Origin: an uncultured Bacteroidales bacterium
GTDB lineage: Bacteria > Bacteroidota > Bacteroidia > Bacteroidales > Bacteroidaceae
Assembly (NCBI GenBank): GCA_902787555.1
Contig: CADAGO010000005.1
Coordinates: forward strand, 1-64,000
Direction: 5' to 3'
Length of the DNA: 64,000 nt
Shown: positions 24,902 through 33,999 of the stretch, in pieces
Layout: each line of letters opens with the position of its first letter
Numbering within the stretch: the first letter of the stretch is position 1
Translations under genes and position numbers: made by a program
The notes under the pieces: model-generated
The model's database searches: none
Told to the model about the DNA's origin: nothing
The model's input: the letters and a program-made list of their open reading frames with translations, nothing else

Positions 24902-27169
24902 TTATTCTATATTAAACGTTCCACCAACCTTTACTTCAAAATTATCAGTCGTTTGTACAGATTGTAGCCCTTTGACTGTCAGATGGGCATTGGGTTTAAC
25001 TACAACATTTCCTTGAGGAACTTCATTTGTCACATTCTTTCCAATATATACATTACGCCCCTCATAATGATAGTTTCCATTATTGAATTCGATATTCTGC
25101 AAATAGATATCGTAGGACTCAACATATTTCAATGCACAATTATGTTTTTGAATAGACACATTATAAGCTGTTGTGATGTTGGGGAAAACGAATCTTCCTG
25201 TTATACTATCAGCCATCATAAATAAACTGCTTTTACTTTCATCCTTAGGAATCAACAACACCTTACAGTTTTGAATCGTATTTGTATTAATAATGATACT
25301 ATCATTTACTTGTTTTACATCAACGACTGATAAATCTTCTGGAACGCCTGTATACAATTCTGTTGAAGGATCACCAAAACAATGTAGACGCATAATGAAC
25401 GAGTAAACAGAACCTCCTTGAATATATGATTTGATTCTTTTATCAGCACCTATCATGGCATCCCCGACTCTAAATGGATGAGTGTTAAAGAAATGAGGCA
25501 ATGATCCATGTGGAAGCGTAATGCTGATATTCGCATTAGAGAAAAGAGCATCATACCAACATAACGTCCACAATTCAGTACGTATGGTCGGGGTTTCTAC
25601 AGTTGGAGCAATCACTGCCACAGCTCCTCCATTTTGACGCCTAAGTAATTCGTGAGCAAAACAATTCTGCTCAAATAAATCACTCCATCCATCCACTTTT
25701 AGATATTGTCCGGTTTCACAAGCCATGCTTAACACAATTGGATATGTAGTGTTGTTAAATGATGCAATTTGGTCGAATCCTGTATGTATATTAATCCAAC
25801 GGCGATAACTGCCATGTCCAATATATAAAACAAGATTGGGGTTTGAGTTAAAACCATTTATTATATGAGAAGAGCTACTTTGCCAATTAAATGTTGAGTC
25901 TCGCAGCTCGTATGGAATGGAGTCCAAACAGTAAGTTGAATTATAAAAAACTGGTGTTACATTTGTGTCTTTTTTATAGATTCGAGTTACGTTGAATCCT
26001 TGATTCAATAAATGGTTTCGAGTTAACTCATTTGCCCATATTGTTAAATAATCTTCATGACTATCTTTCGGCTTAGAATCTTGGTAATACCCACAGTTTA
26101 AAGCTATTTGATTATAATGGGGATTTTGCTGGTATTCTATTATTTTATTTAATATTATCGACAAATCTGTTAAATTGGTTGAAGGAATTCTACCAACTGC
26201 TAATTGTGGTAATGAATATTGCGAGGCACTATTGCAAGAATACCGATAGTCTGTTGCAATCAACAAAGTATCCCCAGATCCACTATTTTGAATGATATCG
26301 TAATCAATTTCTGTAGGAACCATATTATATCCTCCTGCAATAAGAAGATATTTACAATTATGCAGGCTGTCGCAATAGTTTTTAACAGAATTACGGACTT
26401 CGTTAAAACTACTCCAGCTGGCTTTATGAATAAGGTGAACATTGAAACCTTGCTGTTTTTTCCATTTTATGAAGTCTGTCATTACAGAAGAAGTGGAATC
26501 ATTGCAAACGATTAAATAATTATCTTGGTTATTCGATAGTTGTGTTTTCGATTTTGACGGATCAATTGACGACAGAATCAACGTATTGGATATAGAAAAC
26601 TGTATTTTTGAATAACAACGGATTTTTCTTCTTTTCGGATTATATTGAACAGGTGTTATTTTTATCCGTGCATAGCAAATGGACTCGTAATATTCGTATT
26701 CTTCTATTTCAACAATATTATTCGGGAGAAATAAATTTTTAGAATAGTATATAGAGTCTAATATAAATGGCACTGGAGCAGATGATGATATAGCTGTTGG
26801 TGGCTGAGATGGCCACACATCAATACTGCTTAGTTCTGTATATTCAGAGTCTTTTATGAAAACATTAGCATTTTCCGAGCAGACAGGAACAAATATACTA
26901 TAGGCCGGCAGTTCTGCTTCTCCTAATTCAATTATATGACCGATGCCTTTAATTGTTATGTGATTAAAATTACTATTAATAACTCTTTCTGGATAGAGGC
27001 TTGCATTATCAGTTTCAAAAGAAATAGTTGTGATATCCTCTTGTCCTGAATATGTTATTGTAGGCTCTAGTAATTTTCGCGTATCAGCCCCTTTGTGAAA
27101 TGGTATAATCGTCTGTCCGAATACACATACAGAAAAAACAAACAGCAATATAATAAGTATTTGTCTCAT
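24902..27169 (-). CDS. Secreted C25 (gingipain-like) cysteine peptidase
   Basis: 755 residues from the ATG at 27169. Signal peptide (MRQILIILLFVFSVCVFG), a propeptide-like N-terminal region (about 20-205), then the C25 catalytic domain: NYLIVCNDS, CKYLLIAGGYNMVP, DYRYSCN, LAVGRIPS, VLYIGHGSYRRW with the catalytic His (residue 452) and LSMACETGQY with the catalytic Cys (residue 484). The 32-residue His-Cys spacing is close to that in RgpB. No adhesin domains; the short C-terminal region is beta-rich and ends FEVKVGGTFNIE rather than a classical sorting domain. Arg or Lys specificity cannot be read here. Middle gene of a three-gene operon. Confidence 0.9.
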   Translation of the reverse strand: MRQILIILLFVFSVCVFGQTIIPFHKGADTRKLLEPTITYSGQEDITTISFETDNASLYPERVINSNFNHITIKGIGHIIELGEAELPAYSIFVPVCSENANVFIKDSEYTELSSIDVWPSQPPTAISSSAPVPFILDSIYYSKNLFLPNNIVEIEEYEYYESICYARIKITPVQYNPKRRKIRCYSKIQFSISNTLILSSIDPSKSKTQLSNNQDNYLIVCNDSTSSVMTDFIKWKKQQGFNVHLIHKASWSSFNEVRNSVKNYCDSLHNCKYLLIAGGYNMVPTEIDYDIIQNSGSGDTLLIATDYRYSCNSASQYSLPQLAVGRIPSTNLTDLSIILNKIIEYQQNPHYNQIALNCGYYQDSKPKDSHEDYLTIWANELTRNHLLNQGFNVTRIYKKDTNVTPVFYNSTYCLDSIPYELRDSTFNWQSSSSHIINGFNSNPNLVLYIGHGSYRRWINIHTGFDQIASFNNTTYPIVLSMACETGQYLKVDGWSDLFEQNCFAHELLRRQNGGAVAVIAPTVETPTIRTELWTLCWYDALFSNANISITLPHGSLPHFFNTHPFRVGDAMIGADKRIKSYIQGGSVYSFIMRLHCFGDPSTELYTGVPEDLSVVDVKQVNDSIIINTNTIQNCKVLLIPKDESKSSLFMMADSITGRFVFPNITTAYNVSIQKHNCALKYVESYDIYLQNIEFNNGNYHYEGRNVYIGKNVTNEVPQGNVVVKPNAHLTVKGLQSVQTTDNFEVKVGGTFNIE

Positions 27170-27182
27170 ACCCACTCCTCCT

Positions 27183-28400
27183 TTATTTCGTCAGAATCAT
27201 ACGTTTCGTACTGATGACCTTACCATCGGCAATCAAAGAATAGAGATACATGCCTGCTGCAAGTCCTTCGGAGGTGATATTGACGGATGTCTTGCCCCGT
27301 TCGTTGATATTGATTTGCTTCAATTGCTTGCCCGACATGTCGTAAATCATCAAAGCTGCTTTCTGGGTCTTCTTTGGAATTGACAGTTTGATGGTGGTTG
27401 ACTCTGTGAATGGATTCGGTTCATTCTGTGCCACAGAGAACAAATTGGCTTCTGTACCTTCTATGGATGTTGCCCCTGCACTTCGAGCAGCTACCTTTTT
27501 CACATCGTTTCCCTGAAGTTCTTCAATCTTTGCATTCAGCTCTTTAATGGATTGTACTAACAGCGGCACCATCTCAATATAGTTGATGCTGACATTACCT
27601 TCCTTATCTTCGTAAACTAATTCTGGATATATGTCACGCAAATCATTTCCTGCAAGAGCATAATGCATGGTCGGTTGTTCTGTAATGTCATTATCTTGAT
27701 TAGGATTAGAGAAATATTCAGGATGAGAGTTCATTAGTTCCGCAAGTGCAGGATCTAAAGACAAATCAATAGGTTGCTCTTTTTGCTTTGCTTTATTATA
27801 TATCTGCAATAGATTTACCGTAGCTAATTTATCGCAAACTGTTTCATTATCTTTGTCAAAGGATATGGCAGTATACAAGTCCCCATTACCATTGTTGTTC
27901 GCAGAAGGTGTCATAATGGTAGCTGCTGAAAACTGACCAGTGACTCGTACATTACCATTAAAATAACCTGCGTATATACCAGTAGCCATATCTTCACTGG
28001 ATGTAGATGAGCCATAAATGGCAGCCACTTTTGTCGCACCAGTTGGAATAGGAGGTACTGTTCCGCATATAGCAATATTCTGTGTGGTAGAGATGCCAGT
28101 ATATCCTCTTACTGCAACTGACGGACCCGTTTTAAAAGTGCCATCTGGGGTTATAGTAAGGGCGGGAGCATTCGATGAAGAATGAACATGAGTTATGGAT
28201 AATCCATACGAGTTATTTGTGTTTATATGTAACCCTGTTTTGCCTGAAGATGGCAGGATGGATACAAGGGATTGCTGAACTGTAGCAGAAGTTCCATTCC
28301 CAATTTTTACATTACCAATGCTGTCAACACGTAGTTGTCCAAAGCAATTCTGCGAACAAATGCCAAAAATGAACAGGCTTGTAATGATAAATTTTTTCAT
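27183..28400 (-). CDS. Secreted protein with S74-chaperone-like motif and type IX (type A) sorting domain
   Basis: 405 residues from the ATG at 28400 (MKKFIITSLFIFGICSQNCFG signal peptide). The N-terminal half is a repetitive, beta-rich stalk (VDSIGNVKIGNGT, APALTITPDGTF). Around 255-300, DLRDIYPELVYEDKEGNVSI then NYIEMVPLLVQSIKELNAKI matches the endosialidase-chaperone (S74) motif found on phage tail fibres and Bacteroidetes adhesins. The C-terminal 80 residues are a type A sorting domain: NEPNPFTESTTIKLSIP, MIYDMSGKQLKQ, LAAGMYLYSLIADGK. Probably trimeric and surface-displayed; ligand unknown. First gene of the C25 peptidase operon (13-base gap). Confidence 0.85.
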   Translation of the reverse strand: MKKFIITSLFIFGICSQNCFGQLRVDSIGNVKIGNGTSATVQQSLVSILPSSGKTGLHINTNNSYGLSITHVHSSSNAPALTITPDGTFKTGPSVAVRGYTGISTTQNIAICGTVPPIPTGATKVAAIYGSSTSSEDMATGIYAGYFNGNVRVTGQFSAATIMTPSANNNGNGDLYTAISFDKDNETVCDKLATVNLLQIYNKAKQKEQPIDLSLDPALAELMNSHPEYFSNPNQDNDITEQPTMHYALAGNDLRDIYPELVYEDKEGNVSINYIEMVPLLVQSIKELNAKIEELQGNDVKKVAARSAGATSIEGTEANLFSVAQNEPNPFTESTTIKLSIPKKTQKAALMIYDMSGKQLKQININERGKTSVNITSEGLAAGMYLYSLIADGKVISTKRMILTK

Positions 28401-28522
28401 AATCTTTAAAGTTTGATTGTTATTGATATTATGTCTCACGGAAATCACAGATATTACTTTCTCACTCCCTTTTCTGTGCGTTTCTGTGCTTTCTGTGTGA
28501 GGTACTTATTCGTTTGCATCTG

Positions 28523-28554
28523 CAAATATACATCTTTTTGAAATATCTTGCAAA
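28523..28554 (-). promoter_or_regulatory. Promoter of the C25 peptidase operon
   Basis: On the minus strand TTTG (28551-28554), 20-base spacer, TATATTTG (28523-28530). It implies a leader of about 115 bases before the ATG at 28400. Confidence 0.65.
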
Positions 28555-28922
28555 TATTTTGGATAAAAACAATTATATTTGCTACATTTGCTACTATTGC
28601 CACTATAATGTGAAGCGTGAATTAAATGGGCTGACAAATATACCCTGACAAAGAAGGGAAATAGGTTGTCAAAACATGAATCGATTCAAATTTCTGACAG
28701 TATTAATAGCCCGCTTTTTCGTATCTGTCTAGTGAAATCAGGAAGAGTTAGTGTGAGAGGTTGAAGAAGGTCCCATTATGGGACTATAACGTTCCCTTAT
28801 TGGGACGACGTTCCCTTATTGGGACGCAAACAGTCCCTTACTGGGAACCAAGAGCTAAGGCTTAGAGCTAAAAAAAGCGCAGAGAAGGATTATTTGTCCT
28901 CCCCTGTGCGATTAATGATTCA
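28555..28922. other. Intergenic region with repeats behind the C10 operon
   Basis: From 28555 to about 28675 AT-rich DNA without a gene. Then a GAATCGATTC palindrome with its flank (28680-28709), 60 unrelated bases, and triple-hairpin repeat copy 2 (28770-28861). Confidence 0.5.
28770..28861. repeat. Triple-hairpin intergenic repeat, copy 2
   Basis: Same series as 23899-23972, but the middle unit ACGTTCCCTTATTGGGACG is present twice in tandem, so the element can gain or lose hairpin units. Both copies lie on the 3' side of minus-strand operons. Confidence 0.7.
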
Positions 28923-29705
28923 TTATAAATGCTGGCAGATAAAATGAAGTACTTCTTTCAAAGAGTCGACGCTCTTCCATTTTATCTTGTTCTGTTTACT
29001 AAAGGTTTTCCATGCGTCCTTATCCTCATCCTTCAGCAGTTTTTCCACTTCTTTGTTATTCGCCTCAATTTGCTTATCATTGACAATGAAGAAATACTGC
29101 TGTTTGAGTGAAATTGTACGCCCGTCTTCACGTTCTTGTAACAAACGTCCCAATTCAGGTGAATCCAATCCTCCTAAATCAAGTGATGATAGATCGCGTG
29201 AGGCAGAAGAATTTAAGCTTGCGCCATATGCTCCTGTACCAGAAAAGAGTGCATCAAAGTCAGCCTTCGTTACCTCAACAACAAGATTGTTCTGGTCTAC
29301 AGCCAGTATTTTAACTAATTGGTCATCGCTGTAGATATAGGCATCATTACCTATTTCCACTCGGATGATACCACGTGTTTCGGCTTCCAGTATTTTCTGG
29401 TCAGAAGAAACATAGTGCAACTTATTGCCCATCAAATGGATGTTCAGCTGTGCTTGTGTCTTTTGATTGCTATCAAAATAGATAGTACCATCAGTGAAGT
29501 CCGCATAGAGATAAGGCCATTTCGTATTTGGCTTATATTTTTGGGCACTCATAGCCATTGCAGTGCTAAGCACTATCAGAAATAAAAGAACCCTTTTCAC
29601 TTCGTGCAAAATGCTACGTTCGGCATAGTTCAAGCGAGCTTGACTACGTTCGGCCTGAGCTCGCGTCGAAGGCTGCACTCTCTTAATCGCATTTTTCATA
29701 TTCAT
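28923..29705 (-). CDS. Secreted protein of unknown function, downstream of the C10 peptidase
   Basis: 260 residues from the ATG at 29705. The first 35 residues (STRAQAERSQARLNYAERS) are encoded by a dispersed palindromic repeat. A normal signal peptide (KRVLLFLIVLSTAMAMSAQ) begins at a GTG at 29600, which may be the real start. The mature part has a beta-rich region (YADFTDGTIYFDSNQKTQAQ, YVSSDQKILEAETRGIIRVE), a Ser/Gly-rich linker, and a Lys/Glu-rich helical end. No domain recognised. It starts three bases after the C10 peptidase stop, as inhibitors of C10 peptidases sometimes do, but it does not resemble the small Spi inhibitors, so that role is speculative. Confidence 0.7.
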   Translation of the reverse strand: MNMKNAIKRVQPSTRAQAERSQARLNYAERSILHEVKRVLLFLIVLSTAMAMSAQKYKPNTKWPYLYADFTDGTIYFDSNQKTQAQLNIHLMGNKLHYVSSDQKILEAETRGIIRVEIGNDAYIYSDDQLVKILAVDQNNLVVEVTKADFDALFSGTGAYGASLNSSASRDLSSLDLGGLDSPELGRLLQEREDGRTISLKQQYFFIVNDKQIEANNKEVEKLLKDEDKDAWKTFSKQNKIKWKSVDSLKEVLHFICQHL

Positions 29706-29708
29706 TTT

Positions 29709-31268
29709 TTATTTTATAATAACCTTATGAACAATAACCTTTCCATTTGCTGTCTGCTGGCGGATAACATTCAGACCTTTTTGGTAAGTTTGAAGTTGAT
29801 GTCCATCAAGTGCATAGATAGATGTTTCTCCTACGTTGGTCGCTGTTGTGGTAATAATACCAGCTGTGCCGACAACATTAATGGTAAAATTACGAGAGAG
29901 CTCATGACCATTCTCGTTGTTTTTTACCGTCATCGTAAATGTTTTCTTACCTTCTTTGTCGTCCATCTGCTGAGTGGTTACTAGCTTCATGTTCTTTACT
30001 TCAAATGGTGGTGTAGAAGCCTTATGAGTGATTGGGTTCACCGGACCTTTCAGCGTAAATGTGTAGGTCGGATTATTTGCTTCGCTCTCCACTATAATAT
30101 CAGCAACAATTGTTCCGGCAGGAGCGCCTGTCGTTACCGATGTTGATGATAACAAGATATTCATAGGATATTCTGATGGAGGACGTATTCCGATTACTAC
30201 TCCCTGACCACTAGTGTAGTCCATATCCATTGTTGCATCGTGCAATCCGTCGAGTGAGAAATAACCGTTATTCGTTCCACCCCATCCCCAGTTTACATTA
30301 AACCACTGTCCATCGTAACCATCAAGATTGAAGCAGTGTCCATATCCCTTCTTTGGATCATGACCACTATAGGCTACTGCACGTCCGTTTTGAATCTCAT
30401 TCAAGATTAACTCATGCCAATCTTCATTAGAGAATTTGTCACGGGAATAATATGCGACAGAATTTGGGTAACTGAAATATTTCTTTAAAGCGGAAGGGAT
30501 GTATGAGGTCTGAGTGCCAGAACCGTTGTAGCCATAATCCATTCTCACAGCAACGCCGCAATGCCATAACAGACGAGCTGCGCCATCGTAGGAATTTGCT
30601 CCGCTTATGATGTCTGCCCAGTTGTAGGCAGGTTCCTCATCGTAATTGATATGCAACCAGCCAAACTCTTCATGATCATAGCCATAATCGCCATTTGGAC
30701 GTGGTGGCCATTCGGCAACACTCATAGCTTGAGCCATACCAACGGCTACACAACCCACAACTGCCTGCCCCTTGGATGTCTTTGGACAATATTTCATATA
30801 GCTGCCTGTTTGATTCCAGTTTACCTTAATTAATGGTGCTATTTTTGCAGCTCTATTAGGAGCACGATGTGCAGGAGTACTATAAGATTTCCAATCGACA
30901 TGTTGTTTGGTATATTTCTTTGCATTGTCGATAATCTGCTCACAATAAATATCCATTTGACACTTCAAATTGTATGGTAGATCCTCGGTCTGGAATTTAC
31001 CAAAAGTGTTATAGCCCAGCAGAGGGGTTGAGGTATCGTCAGCACTGATAAGTGCCCAACCCTCAGGAGCAAACTGCACCACATAATAGGCAATCTTGCC
31101 CTTATATTCCATAGGTGTCACACTTTGCACCTTGGCAGCAAATCTTTCTACGCGTTCAGCTACCAGTTCTTTTGCCATATCAGCAGCAGTCTGAGAGGTC
31201 ACCCCCTTAGCTTCTGCACCTATAGCCAAAGCCATCATGGTTAACAGTAAAACAATCTTTTTTATCAT
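29709..31268 (-). CDS. C10 family (streptopain-like) cysteine peptidase with sorting-like tail
   Basis: 519 residues from the ATG at 31268 (signal peptide MIKKIVLLLTMMALAIGAEA). A Spi-like propeptide (about 25-130: AKVQSVTPMEYKGKIAYYVV, GWALISADDTSTPLLGY) is followed by the C10 catalytic domain: VVGCVAVGMAQAMSV with the catalytic Cys (residue 173), AVAYSGHDPKKGYGHCFNLD with the catalytic His (residue 311), then NWGWGGTNNGYFSLD. A C-terminal beta domain ends YALDGHQLQTYQKGLNVI and VIVHKVIIK, a sorting-like tail. Streptopain and the Bacteroides Bfp enzymes degrade host proteins. Downstream of RagA/RagB genes in the same direction. Confidence 0.92.
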   Translation of the reverse strand: MIKKIVLLLTMMALAIGAEAKGVTSQTAADMAKELVAERVERFAAKVQSVTPMEYKGKIAYYVVQFAPEGWALISADDTSTPLLGYNTFGKFQTEDLPYNLKCQMDIYCEQIIDNAKKYTKQHVDWKSYSTPAHRAPNRAAKIAPLIKVNWNQTGSYMKYCPKTSKGQAVVGCVAVGMAQAMSVAEWPPRPNGDYGYDHEEFGWLHINYDEEPAYNWADIISGANSYDGAARLLWHCGVAVRMDYGYNGSGTQTSYIPSALKKYFSYPNSVAYYSRDKFSNEDWHELILNEIQNGRAVAYSGHDPKKGYGHCFNLDGYDGQWFNVNWGWGGTNNGYFSLDGLHDATMDMDYTSGQGVVIGIRPPSEYPMNILLSSTSVTTGAPAGTIVADIIVESEANNPTYTFTLKGPVNPITHKASTPPFEVKNMKLVTTQQMDDKEGKKTFTMTVKNNENGHELSRNFTINVVGTAGIITTTATNVGETSIYALDGHQLQTYQKGLNVIRQQTANGKVIVHKVIIK

Positions 31269-31306
31269 CACTACTAATTTATCTATCTTATTGTTTTTAG
31301 ACAAAT

Positions 31307-31362
31307 AATCCTCTTCCTCCCCATGTTTTCCTGTTAGGGAGGACATGAAGAAAAAGAGGATT
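31307..31362 (-). promoter_or_regulatory. Stem-loop between the lipoprotein and C10 peptidase genes
   Basis: AATCCTCTT (31307-31315) pairs perfectly with AAGAGGATT (31354-31362), with an inner CCTCCC/GGGAGG pair. There is no T-run after it on the minus strand, so it is more likely an mRNA processing or stability element than a full terminator. Confidence 0.4.
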
Positions 31363-31377
31363 AAGGGTTACAGAATA

Positions 31378-33027
31378 TTACTTGTGGAAGAGCTTAAAGC
31401 TTTTAGGAAGATTCTTACGACTCTTTGCTTTGATTCCACCTTTAGCAGCAGCTCTACGAGCAGTGCTTGAAGCTTCATTCTTTACAAGTACAGAGGTTCC
31501 GCCTTCAGGAATCTCCCACCACCATCCTTCAGCATATTCTGGATCGGTTGCCATTACCTTGAGGTCTGAAGAAATCACACCATCAGGGGTAAAGTCAAAT
31601 TCGATAACATCTTTTCCGGAAACACTCATAAGATAGTTACCATAATCTCCATCTTCGTCGTCGTGCAGGAGACCCATGGCTTGGTAAGCATAGATACAAA
31701 GTTTGCAGTCTTCAAGAATATAGTAGCCATAAATTTCACCACCTTCAACATAGAAGTCTTTGATGACTACATCGCCTTCTTCTGCATCTTCACCGGTATC
31801 TTCCTCAATGGTGAATTTACCCAAATTATAAGTCTTGGAACCCACCCAATAGAATGTATATGAACCCAATACATCGGCTTTGGTGATGGAATAGCTTGTC
31901 CAGAATACCTTATCAGAAGAGTAAGCTGCATTGCTGTTTCCAAGAACATCCTTGAATACACCTTCTGCAATAGAAACAGTTACTTTATCACCAGCTTGTG
32001 TAGCTGCAGGCAATTTGAAAGTAACTTTTTGAGTAGAGAAGTCGTCGGCAGTACCGAAAGTGATGTTTGCCTTAGGAAGCTTATAGTTAACGGTGCGGCT
32101 ATTATTGGTATAGGTAACAATAAAGTCACCATCTTTCACCTCTTCCTCAACTACATATACTTTCTCAATAAATTCAATTACACCTTCGAACTCACTCCAC
32201 TTAGGGAATGTGCCACCAGCCTTAGGAGCTGTGAAGCAACTGTCAGCGATAGCCCAAGTTTCATTAGGAACTTGCAGCCACAAAGCATCTCCAAAGATTT
32301 CATCAATGGTAGAACCTTCAAGGTTAATGGTGCTGGTGAATGAAGCACACTTGTTGCCAACAGCATCAACGAAAGCGCCCTCTTCCCATGAGAAAATGAC
32401 ATAAGCACCTGCCGGAGCTTCAGGAGCAGTGAACTGAGCAACGTTCTTTGATACGTCTACCTTAACGTTTTGTATATCTACAGGGTTGCTAAAATCAAAC
32501 TCTTTGTAGTATTTTGCAGTAACCTTGCCCTGACCTGCCTGAATCAACTGATTAAAGGCAACAGCAGCTGTCTTTGAAGCTGCATCAACTTGAGCACCAA
32601 CTATCTGAGGTTTACCAGAGTCTGTGGTCTTGATGCTTGCAACAGCAACCTTACCAACTATACCTTTGTCATTGCTGGCAACAGCGTAGACTTGATAAGT
32701 TGTGTTTGGAGCCATTCCGTTAACAGGAACAGTCAAAGTCTTATCCTTTGATGTATTGAATACGTCATTACCATATCCTCCTTTCAACAAAGTAGCAGCA
32801 TCTAATTCCTCTGCTTCGTCGTTGGCATCCAGTACGTAAGCATAATAGGTCGTACCTTCTCCAGGAACAATGGAAATGACAAATGCAGAGTCTGTTGGAG
32901 CTGCTGCTTTTACGCTGACCTCAATAGAAGGCCCTGCGCCATAGTTCTCCGTAACAGGATCGTCCCATGTCGTACAGCCTGTCAGAGTAACGGCTGCCGT
33001 TATTATATAATATAATAATCGCTTCAT
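31378..33027 (-). CDS. Surface lipoprotein with fibronectin/Ig-like domains (SusE/F-like position)
   Basis: 549 residues. Lipoprotein signal peptide with lipobox LTGC (Cys18). Beta-sandwich domains: a fibronectin-like unit (about 33-135, MAPNTTYQVYAVASNDKG), an Ig-like unit resembling Big_5 (PQIVGAQVDAASKTAAVAFN), a second such unit (TFKLPAATQAGDKVTVSI), and a C-terminal barrel-like part beginning VLGSYTFYWVG. It is Lys/Arg-rich at the very end. The position behind susC-susD suggests a surface glycan- or peptide-binding accessory; the ligand is unknown. 35 bases after the previous gene. Confidence 0.75.
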   Translation of the reverse strand: MKRLLYYIITAAVTLTGCTTWDDPVTENYGAGPSIEVSVKAAAPTDSAFVISIVPGEGTTYYAYVLDANDEAEELDAATLLKGGYGNDVFNTSKDKTLTVPVNGMAPNTTYQVYAVASNDKGIVGKVAVASIKTTDSGKPQIVGAQVDAASKTAAVAFNQLIQAGQGKVTAKYYKEFDFSNPVDIQNVKVDVSKNVAQFTAPEAPAGAYVIFSWEEGAFVDAVGNKCASFTSTINLEGSTIDEIFGDALWLQVPNETWAIADSCFTAPKAGGTFPKWSEFEGVIEFIEKVYVVEEEVKDGDFIVTYTNNSRTVNYKLPKANITFGTADDFSTQKVTFKLPAATQAGDKVTVSIAEGVFKDVLGNSNAAYSSDKVFWTSYSITKADVLGSYTFYWVGSKTYNLGKFTIEEDTGEDAEEGDVVIKDFYVEGGEIYGYYILEDCKLCIYAYQAMGLLHDDEDGDYGNYLMSVSGKDVIEFDFTPDGVISSDLKVMATDPEYAEGWWWEIPEGGTSVLVKNEASSTARRAAAKGGIKAKSRKNLPKSFKLFHK

Positions 33028-33062
33028 AATTGTATGTACTATTATTATTTTTGTTAATGATA

Positions 33063-33968
33063 TTATTTCTTGTTAATTACGAGACCTACATCCATGATGT
33101 TATACCAGCCATCACAGTAAATACCGTAGCCATTCTCGAACCTCAGCTGTTTGCCACCATCCAAGAGGGTGAGGGTGATGTAGTCGCCTGAGCCAAGTAC
33201 GGCGCACTCGTCATCGTCCACTGGTAAGCCAAATGTGAAGCCTTCCAATGTGGCCACGTTGCCGTCGCTGTCTTTATATCCATGCTCCTGACCGACAGGG
33301 ATGTGAATCTCTGTCTTCTCTTCATTAGCAAAGCCATAGAAGAAGTTATAATTAGGAGCAACATAACCATACTTGCCAAAGTAAGGATCAATGTTAGCAA
33401 TCCAAACCTTATTGTCATCACTTTCATCTGTTGAGATGGTAATCTCCCAGTCAAAGTGACCACGGCTTGCAAAGTAAGAGTCTGCAGATGCACTATAGGT
33501 TCCTAAGAATGCAGCCAAAGGATGCTCATCGTCACGAATTGTAACGACACAATTACTATTTGCACCAAGATTCAGCCCTTCTGTCTTAGCAAGTGAAATA
33601 TTGAACTTGACATTGCCATCATAGCTGTTGTTATCAATAATCTTTAACTTAATTGTCTGAGTAGGCTGATCTTTTGTGAAAGTCAGTGACTTTGATTCAT
33701 TTTCCAAAGTAAAATGAGTACCTTCCACTGCTCCAGCAACTGAATCTGGAGTGATTGTGAACTCCACTGTCTTTTCTAAACCTGACAAAGAGGTAAGCAT
33801 GACGGGGATTTCAATGCTATTATCCTTCTCGCCGACAACATAAGCAGCACTTTGCATGGCTACGAACGCATCAGCATCGTTAAATGTAGGATAGTCATTA
33901 TCACGGCATGAGGTCAAAACCATAGCGGACAAAGCTAACCCGAATGTGATTAATTTATATAGCTTCAT
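33063..33968 (-). CDS. Calx-beta domain surface lipoprotein
   Basis: 301 residues. Lipoprotein signal peptide with lipobox LTSC (Cys21). A Calx-beta-like domain (about 40-150: VEFTITPDSVAGAVEGTHFT, ENESKSLTFTKDQPTQTIKL, CVVTIRDDE) is followed by a C-terminal domain starting LAAFLGTYSASADSY, similar in outline to the C-terminal part of its downstream neighbour. Calx-beta domains often bind calcium. Third gene after susC and susD, 31 bases downstream; probably part of the same surface complex. Confidence 0.8.
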   Translation of the reverse strand: MKLYKLITFGLALSAMVLTSCRDNDYPTFNDADAFVAMQSAAYVVGEKDNSIEIPVMLTSLSGLEKTVEFTITPDSVAGAVEGTHFTLENESKSLTFTKDQPTQTIKLKIIDNNSYDGNVKFNISLAKTEGLNLGANSNCVVTIRDDEHPLAAFLGTYSASADSYFASRGHFDWEITISTDESDDNKVWIANIDPYFGKYGYVAPNYNFFYGFANEEKTEIHIPVGQEHGYKDSDGNVATLEGFTFGLPVDDDECAVLGSGDYITLTLLDGGKQLRFENGYGIYCDGWYNIMDVGLVINKK

Positions 33969-33999
33969 AACTTATTTTTCCTTTTTAAGATTTATAATT

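Noticed and set aside
28923-29705. Spi-type inhibitor of the C10 peptidase
   Set aside because: Position fits, but the protein is twice the usual length and has no recognisable Spi pattern, so the role is left open.
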